A stretch of 64,000 nt of DNA, from assembly GCA_027605045.1 (NCBI GenBank), contig JAQFWX010000018.1, forward strand, positions 558,001 through 622,000, read 5' to 3'. The DNA is from Phallus indusiatus (taxonomy: Eukaryota; Basidiomycota; Agaricomycetes; Phallales; Phallaceae). A program made the position numbers and the translations under genes. The notes under the pieces were generated by a model. The model was not told where the DNA came from and ran no database searches. It saw only the letters and a program-made list of their open reading frames with translations. This document shows positions 58,245-64,000 of this stretch, in pieces; position 1 is the stretch's first letter, and every line of letters begins with the position of its first letter.

Positions 58245-58337
58245 TTTTTTTTTATAGCGACATCTGTACTTACTTGTAGCAAAGTGACATGTTTCTTTAC
58301 ATAATGCATAATTATTTAATTTGTTCTACAATTTCTC

Positions 58338-59222
58338 CTACTGCTTCAGTTCTTTGACATGGTCCGGGAGCTGAACGTTCCGGCTATATTCTGACGGCTC
58401 CGGAGAGGTTGTTATTTGTTTAATTGGCACTACCCCGGTCCAAACTGTCGAAGTCAATTCATCGTTAAGAAGATCCTAAAATCAGCATATGAGAAACATG
58501 TGGTAATACCATTGGAAGATGTGCGCACTTGTTTATTGTCAACCGGTCCCGTGGCACGAATTTTGGCACTGGGGTTCAAAGATAAGATTAAAAAGTGCTC
58601 TTACGAGAAAAACAACGCAATCTCATTACTTACCTGGCGGAATCAATTGCTATGCGAATAATCGCCGTACCTTTGAATTCGGTAAGGGTAGGCTTCCGAG
58701 CATAATCCCATCGGCCAGGGAGGGTGCTGTCCGTAATACGAATAAATGCCGCTGTCTTTCCGGCCTCATCGCTAGGATCTAAAGGCAACGTATATCCATG
58801 TAATACTGCAGATCTATAATTCATGCTGGACCCAAAGCTAGAAAGTGCGAGAACGTAACCATCGACGATAGTCGAAGTAGCGACCACACGGACATTGGGC
58901 TGCGAAAGGAGCTTGTACACCCTGGAAGAGGGGTGGCTGTGCAGATAGAGAATAAGATCTGGTGATTCCGCATCTTCAAATGCCGCTATCATAGGAACGC
59001 ATTGTGGAAATCCATCAGGGTCCGTGAATGCGACGTGCGCTATTTTGGCATCGCGAACGATCGAGATGATGGTTGACTATACAGATCAGTGTAAACATGC
59101 ATGACTCAGCCAGCGAAAGAACAGTTTCATAAGATTACCCTGTCATAATGCGCCCTTTCTTGATGACGACCTACTTTGTTCAAGTCGCTTTTCTCGAAGG
59201 TGGCAGACAAGGTGTCTTCCAT
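58338..59222 (-). CDS. FMN-binding split-barrel protein (pyridoxamine 5'-phosphate oxidase-like)
   Basis: This belongs to the pyridoxamine-phosphate-oxidase-like/NimA-like flavin-binding group. The first exon reads MEDTLSATFEKSDLNKVGRH and QERAHYDR; the next begins STIISIVRDAKIAHVAFTDP with DGFPQCVPMIAAFED. LYLHSHPSSRVYKLLSQPNV and RVVATSTIVDGYVLAL follow, all typical of the barrel and its FMN contacts. YRSAVLHGYTLPL comes next. The final exons add DNKQVRTSSN and DLLNDELTSTVWTGVVPIKQ, ending EYSRNVQLPDHVKELKQ. VWTGVVP is a frequent closing motif in fungal members. Substrate is unknown; it could be a small-molecule reductase or a haem or flavin binder. Four introns are present. Start chosen at 59222. 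Confidence 0.85.
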
Positions 59223-59330
59223 GATACTGCGCTGATTTGCTTCCGAGATGCCGAGGAGATGAAGGCTGAGGTTAATTTTTGATCCCTGCCGCGGCCGTTC
59301 CAACGCGTCATGTCAGCAATTGTGTCACTT

Positions 59331-59338
59331 TATATAAG
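59331..59338 (+). promoter_or_regulatory. TATA box upstream of the intronless gene
   Basis: The sequence TATATAAG lies about 80 bases before the Met codon at 59417. This spacing suggests transcription starts near 59365 and argues that 59417, not the earlier in-frame ATG at 59279, is the real start. Confidence 0.6.
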
Positions 59339-59416
59339 CGCGCGGGGAACGGACGAGATAATGTCATCTCGGAGTCGATTACATCCCTTGCTACATCCAC
59401 CAGCCTACAGTTTGGC

Positions 59417-60664
59417 ATGTGGCAGCGATTCACTCGCTCGCTCAAAACCGCCTTCAAAGGGCGGTTTGCAGGAGGTGCTGCTGTTCGACAGCATCCTCCC
59501 GGTCAGCTTCGAACTCTCATTTCATATTCTTCTTCGTCGGTCACAGCATCCGGCGCATCTACATCCTTCAAACAGCTAGGGCAGTCGACTTTCCAGTCTT
59601 CTTCCTCTTCTCCATTTGGTTTGCAATCCAGTAAATTCCATTCACCTTCCAACTTTGTGCAACTGCGTTTGCCCCGTCCCCCTCATATTCCGGCACGAGT
59701 CACCGATGTTGGTCTAGGAACAGCAAGAAAATTCTCGACGGCCAGGCCGATCTTCCAGCACCTCGTTCAGAATGTCCCCGTTGCTGGTCGAGCCTTCTAC
59801 GAGCTTGATTTAGATATTCAAAAGAAACTAAATCATACTTCTAAAACCAACCGCTTTGCAAGGGAGCAAGAGTCGCTTCCGGAAATACCTTCGCCTATCT
59901 TTCAACACCATCCTCAACCGGTAGTGCTCTCATTGGTTTCAGAGGATAGCAGCGAGTCGAAAACTGTCACCTCCGATGTCAGCGAGCCTACCGAGGAACA
60001 ACTCGATAACTATTTCGTCTCTCCGACATCCTCGTACTCTGTCGTCACTTTTCTTCAAATTCCCCTCCACCCTACTTCTTTACCGTCACCAACATTTCCG
60101 CAGCTGGAAGTAAATGGAATGACGAACCCAGCAGACTCGCTCCTCACTTTCCTCGATCTGTCATCTATGGCCTCCGAACGCGTCCTTTATTCTACTCACG
60201 CTGCCAGAGTATCCTCTTTGTATAATAGACTAAATACAAATGGGATATGGGAACATGGAGCGTCCTGCGAAGCTCTCTACGACGACTCATCCGGACTTTG
60301 TTTTGCTCTACGTGTCAAGTTTGAAGGTTGGACTGAGGAAGATACTCGTTCGATTTTGGATCTCACAGGCGATGACCTTAGCTGGTGTACTATTTGGCAA
60401 GAAGAATTGTCTAATCCATCCGACAGTCAATCTTTTATAATGCCAACATTCGATCCTTTTTCATATTCACCTCAGCCAGAATGTGGCGAGCTATCGAGCC
60501 CCTGGGATGATTTATTATCAAATGAAGCATCTCAAGGTGATTTTGATATGCTCGATTTTCAGTTAGAGTCGGAGGAATGGTCTAGTGATGTAGGAGGTCC
60601 AGTGGAACACACGACTTGGGATTTATCCAATTTCAGCCTCGGAAGCGTAGTACCAACTACGTGA
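59417..60664 (+). CDS. Intronless conserved hypothetical protein
   Basis: This is a single open frame of 415 codons from the Met at 59417; the frame stays open upstream to 59279. The N-terminus is basic and hydroxylated (MWQRFTRSLKTAFKGRFAGG), which could act as a mitochondrial targeting signal. A Ser-rich stretch follows. A short conserved-looking block comes next (TARKFSTARPIFQHLVQNVP, then VAGRAFYELDLD), and I have a general impression of similar text in other basidiomycetes. The C-terminal half has acidic, aromatic phrases (ALRVKFEGWTEEDTRSILD, LEWSSDVG-like). No known domain. Its lack of introns and its TATA box resemble the other unknown at 28652-29566. Confidence 0.75.
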   Translation: MWQRFTRSLKTAFKGRFAGGAAVRQHPPGQLRTLISYSSSSVTASGASTSFKQLGQSTFQSSSSSPFGLQSSKFHSPSNFVQLRLPRPPHIPARVTDVGLGTARKFSTARPIFQHLVQNVPVAGRAFYELDLDIQKKLNHTSKTNRFAREQESLPEIPSPIFQHHPQPVVLSLVSEDSSESKTVTSDVSEPTEEQLDNYFVSPTSSYSVVTFLQIPLHPTSLPSPTFPQLEVNGMTNPADSLLTFLDLSSMASERVLYSTHAARVSSLYNRLNTNGIWEHGASCEALYDDSSGLCFALRVKFEGWTEEDTRSILDLTGDDLSWCTIWQEELSNPSDSQSFIMPTFDPFSYSPQPECGELSSPWDDLLSNEASQGDFDMLDFQLESEEWSSDVGGPVEHTTWDLSNFSLGSVVPTT

Positions 60665-60917
60665 ACGCCTTCGCCACGTATGTAAATTTCATTGTGATAT
60701 TTCCAAATGACATTCAATATTAAAACACTCTTAGTAATTACTTATCTAAAGCGCGGCTATGTAACACGCTTGAGTGCGTAGTCCATATGTACATATACAA
60801 TCTGCAAGTCACATTACAAACAAGAAAACACAAGAATAAATAAACGTGATGAGACTTCATTACAAGAAACGTTTGATTTCAATTAGAAACACAACATCAA
60901 TATGTAAGCACACATTG

Positions 60918-62415
60918 TTACCCAGAAAAAGGAGGGTGAGCTATTCGATAAAGCATCATTTGAACCCGGAACCGGAAGGAAATGTTTACTCTCTTCTTTT
61001 TGCTGTGCTGCGCTTTCCTAGTTAATTTCGTGACTTGTAAGAAAGGATCCATCACGGAGAACATGCCACTTTTACTCACTTTGAAAGCCACCAACCCTAC
61101 AAGGATGCCACCAATGAAAAATACGAAAGCTATGATTAGCCAAATAACGCCCCAAACTATATTTAGTCATTAGAAGTAGCATTAAGATGAAAACAGCAAA
61201 AATCGGACTTTGTGAAGGACAGCAGCCACATATATGAGCGAAGGCTGATGCGTCTGAGCTATTGACTTTCCTGGCAATGGTATCGTCTGAACAAACAAAC
61301 AATAAGACAACAATGCAATTGTACCTTGAATATATTTACTCACCTATGACGTCCCATAGAACATAAAGGCATGACATGACACCGATGAAAAGAACCTTGG
61401 AATGAATTGAGGGCTTGGGGTGTCAGACCAGAACGGCGTGATGTACTCACGAAGTACCGTAGGGCTACTCCTCCGGCAACAAACCAAAATAGTACAATTA
61501 ATCCCGTCATCCCAAGGATCAACAACCAAGTGCTTGGAGAATAATAAGAAATCAAGTAAGCGCCACGAAAGTATCCCACTTAGAAGAACCACGGAATTCT
61601 ACTTACAATAAACTCCGTCTAGCCCACCTAAAATTCTCGGTTTAAATTTAGAACCAATGCAGGTGAATATAATGTATACTGACCATAGAGTAATCAAGAA
61701 AAATCCCGCTAGGACAAGGGTTGCCACCTTGGAGGCATTGGTATCAAATCCACATGCTATAAGGCAAGCACCTATGAGGGAGGAACCAAGATACCCCGCG
61801 GGAAGTGTTATCCAGGGTATACCACCAGACATTCTTGTGGCTCCTCCTTCATCGGCTAAAAAAGAAATTGCTATACATTGGCTAATAGATACTTGAGAAA
61901 ATAACATACGCACGATCAAGCTCAAGACTGTGAATTGTAGCACATGTCAAAACCCCCGCGATAGCATGACTCATCTAAAATACCAGTCAACTTCAGAGAA
62001 AATGTAAATTATCATAAGACGTTGAAAAACCTCATGAAATCCGACAGTTAGTAGTCTAGCACACAGTTGTTTAGCTGACTTGTTTAACGGGTGAATGTCA
62101 GACGCACTTGAAAGGATATACTATTGAGAATTACAAGTTAGTAATGTTTCGTTGCTGACCAGATCTTTTGGTTGACATACTGATGTAATTTAGATATGGT
62201 ACATGCCTAATGTTATTCCAAGTGAGATTCGATATGACGACAGGGTACAGCTTTGAGCAGGCTTACCATAAGATGGCAATGACTATGATATACACACCAG
62301 CAACAATCAAGGTATCTTTTTGGGTTTCATTGGGGGTGAGAGATGCTTTTGCACTTCTTATGAAAAGCTCGTTTGCGTTACTCCGTGATAGCATTTCGTG
62401 CGCTGCGATGGACAT
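60918..62415 (-). CDS. Peptidase M50B-like multi-span membrane protein
   Basis: This is a fungal and plant family related to site-2 proteases. The zinc-binding signature is assembled across an intron: LLTVGFHE plus MSHAIAG, giving HEMSH (HExxH). The N-terminal exon reads MSIAAHEMLSRSNANELFIR, then ETQKDTLIVAGVYIIVIAIL for the first span. Then come TRMSGGIPWITLPAGYLGSS and LIGACLIACGFDTNASKVAT, hallmark text for this group, followed by further spans (LVLAGFFLITLWSVYIIFTC; VLFIGVMSCLYVLWDVI-like). DDTIARKVNSSDASAFAHIC closes the conserved part. The C-terminus is basic. About eight introns are present. No substrate is known. It is convergent with the intronless gene, 253 bases away. Confidence 0.85.
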
Positions 62416-63682
62416 AATTGGCGAAGGGTGCCACTTTGTTCAGTTGGCTGATATAGAAAGACGAGAGACAGAAAGATAGATTTGTATAAGAAACGAGTTC
62501 TAGTTAGGAGTTACAAACTCTCGAATTCCGGCTTGTAAGCTGGACGGCCACGGCTTGGCGATATACGCGCTCTTGCGTGCAGTGCAACGACTGTGCGTAT
62601 GACAGCCGCCGTCACACGTATCAAGCACTGACTTCTCTTTCCCCAGCGCAGGCAGTGTGCTGCCTATTTTTGCATGATACTGTGAGAGTGTAGTGCTGTT
62701 ACTTGTAATTATCCTTATTATCACCATTCCAGCTAACAACAATCTGTTTTGTGCATGGAGTAACTGCGTTTCAGGCTCTGTTCTTAATACTCTGCTCCGA
62801 ACCGGGCGTTTCACTCATTAAAGTTCATGTATTTATCATTTAAAAGCTCGACCGCCATTGTTGTCATTGTTGGCACTCGCGAGGCCTGATTTCCAGCTTT
62901 CTGGCGACCTCGTTTTGTCAAGGGCACATATTTGGTATACACCCTACATAATATGCCCTAGTACATTTGTAGTATGTCTCAGTGCCAAGCTTGCCGCTTT
63001 CTTGGGAGAGACAGAGTCAAGTCGACTTTCGTCATACCCCTTGGCAAAAAAGCTGTGCGGTGGTCACGTTGACGGCTACGCCAAGCCCTACATCCTGAGC
63101 ACGAGTCATGTTACCGACTCAACTCGAGCCAAATTCATTAATAAATACTAGTATTGTATGCAATCATTACGGAAAGAAACTAATTGTGATAAAACTGAGA
63201 ATAAAATGCCGAATGGAAGAGATATGCAGTAACTTGAATCACCTGAGAACAAAAAGAGGGAGAAAAACAAACAACAATCCAACGTTGACAGCATATCACT
63301 AACAGTGAATGAAAACAAAGCTTTGCAATAAAATAGAAAATCGAACGTGGTCTGCATAATCAATCCATTTGCTTCCTTTAAATCGATCGGTGCCCAACAA
63401 AATCAGCGAACCTGGCGGTCCTTGTTCTGCCATTTATGGAGACGAATCGAGGAAGCCAAATTTGATGGTCGTTGTGCGTACTGACTGGGACATTGCGTTA
63501 AAATACAGCCCAGTTAAGAATGTAAAATATATGAACTCGGGAAAAATTGAGCCGCCAAAGTTGAGTCGGGAGAAAGGGGGAAGACTCGGTGATACACTAA
63601 TCTTTATGCCGACTGATTTTTTCAACACCTGCACCTTTACTTGTGATTCTTATCTAAAATCGGGGGGGAAATATAATTCATT
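62416..63682. other. Gene-poor stretch
   Basis: About 1.27 kb has no frame resembling a known family on either strand. The longest frames (62500-62814 minus, 62858-63151 plus, 63369-63713 plus) lack splice-consistent extensions or recognisable motifs. It may hold promoter sequence of the M50B-like gene and the 3' untranslated part of the edge gene. No repeat or structured RNA was recognised by eye. Confidence 0.4.
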
Positions 63683-64000
63683 TCATGAAGAAAAGACGAA
63701 AGAGAAGAGATAAATTACCTGTTCCACGTCATCCTCATCCTCGTCAGAAGAGGAATCTCTTTCAGTATCACTATCTTCCTGGTTCTCTTCCGTGTCAGAC
63801 GAGTTCCCATTACTACTTGCACCACTGGACAAATCTGCTTTTTGTGAACTAGTCTCAGAAGACGTGGGCGGAGCGCTAGGATTCGGATGGATAGGTTTAT
63901 GATGTCGGTGATGATAGTGAGGGGCTGGTATCTTTATGGCCTGGTAGACATGATGGTCAATACTTCGGCCCGGAGAACATGAATTTGCATCGGTTGTTTG
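63683..64000 (-). CDS. Partial acidic His/Ser-rich protein at right edge
   Basis: The minus-strand frame open from 64000 reads HHVYQAIKIPAPHYHHRHHK, then PSAPPTSSETSSQKADLSSG, then an acidic run (SSDTEENQEDSDTERDSSSD and EDEDDVEQ). Either it stops at 63683 after a short hydrophobic tail, or it splices at 63718 (donor GTAATT) to an unidentified exon. The low-complexity composition gives no family. The body of the gene lies beyond the window. Confidence 0.45.
   Translation of the reverse strand, partial: QTTDANSCSPGRSIDHHVYQAIKIPAPHYHHRHHKPIHPNPSAPPTSSETSSQKADLSSGASSNGNSSDTEENQEDSDTERDSSSDEDEDDVEQVIYLFSFVFSS

Noticed and set aside
62500..62814. A 104-codon minus-strand frame as a gene
   Set aside because: No recognisable motif, no supporting splice signals and unremarkable composition.
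1..64000. Mobile elements, CRISPR arrays, rRNA or tRNA genes
   Set aside because: I saw no transposase or reverse-transcriptase motifs, terminal repeats, spaced repeats or rRNA text. I could not run a tRNA scan, so this is absence of evidence for tRNAs only.

Overview
This is a gene-dense piece of a fungal nuclear genome, almost certainly a basidiomycete and probably an agaricomycete. Nearly every gene is cut by many short GT-AG introns of about 45-70 nt. Genes lie on both strands, a few to a few hundred bases apart. The repertoire is eukaryotic: exportin, TBP, eRF1, anaphase-promoting complex, kinetochore, V-ATPase, CCT, Dicer and SF3A1. I found no bacterial-type operons, transposons, CRISPR arrays, rRNA or convincing tRNA genes. 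I could not run tRNA, Rfam or homology searches, so small RNAs may be missed. Gene ends and exon joints were worked out by hand from reading frames, splice signals and family conservation.

Layout: 1-3.7 kb, exportin-1/CRM1 copy A (minus, cut by the left edge). 4.3-9.7 kb, TBP, an RNase P/MRP Pop7-like subunit, release factor eRF1, a phosducin-like chaperone and mitoribosomal Mrp10. 9.7-15.5 kb, APC5 and the ribosome-biogenesis factor NOC3. 15.6-22.4 kb, V-ATPase subunit a, a T-cell immunomodulatory protein/ITFG1-like membrane protein and a LACTB2-like metallo-hydrolase. 22.6-26.7 kb, a second exportin-1 (copy B). 27.4-35.3 kb, an SRR1-domain protein, an intronless unknown, APC3/Cdc27, an MIT-like coiled-coil protein and the Ran factor Mog1. 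35.5-43.7 kb, Ndc80, an ERI1-like exonuclease with a membrane anchor, Cms1, mitoribosomal mL60 and SF3A1. 43.8-48.8 kb, Dicer. 49.5-54.9 kb, a cytochrome b561-like protein, CCT1 and a TPR-Fic protein. 55.3-60.7 kb, Spc24, Tma20/MCT-1, Ubc6, an FMN-binding split-barrel protein and a second intronless unknown. 60.9-64 kb, an M50B-like membrane peptidase, a 1.3-kb stretch with no gene I can support, and the edge of an acidic protein.

Most genes are core housekeeping. There is a loose mitosis and nuclear-transport theme (two APC subunits, two Ndc80-complex subunits, Mog1, two exportins) and two RNA-silencing enzymes (Dicer and an ERI1-like nuclease). The neighbours are not organised as a pathway, so co-location may be chance.

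The strongest observation is the pair of exportin-1 paralogues about 19 kb apart in opposite orientation. They share at least a dozen intron positions, including a six-base first coding exon. They differ at the residue attacked by leptomycin B: Thr in copy A (resistant type), Cys in copy B (sensitive type). Copy B also has an apparent one-base frameshift and a displaced or weak splice donor. Other points of interest are a Fic protein with a degenerate inhibitory motif, a 9-nt internal microexon in UBC6, and introns that repeatedly fall inside catalytic signatures.
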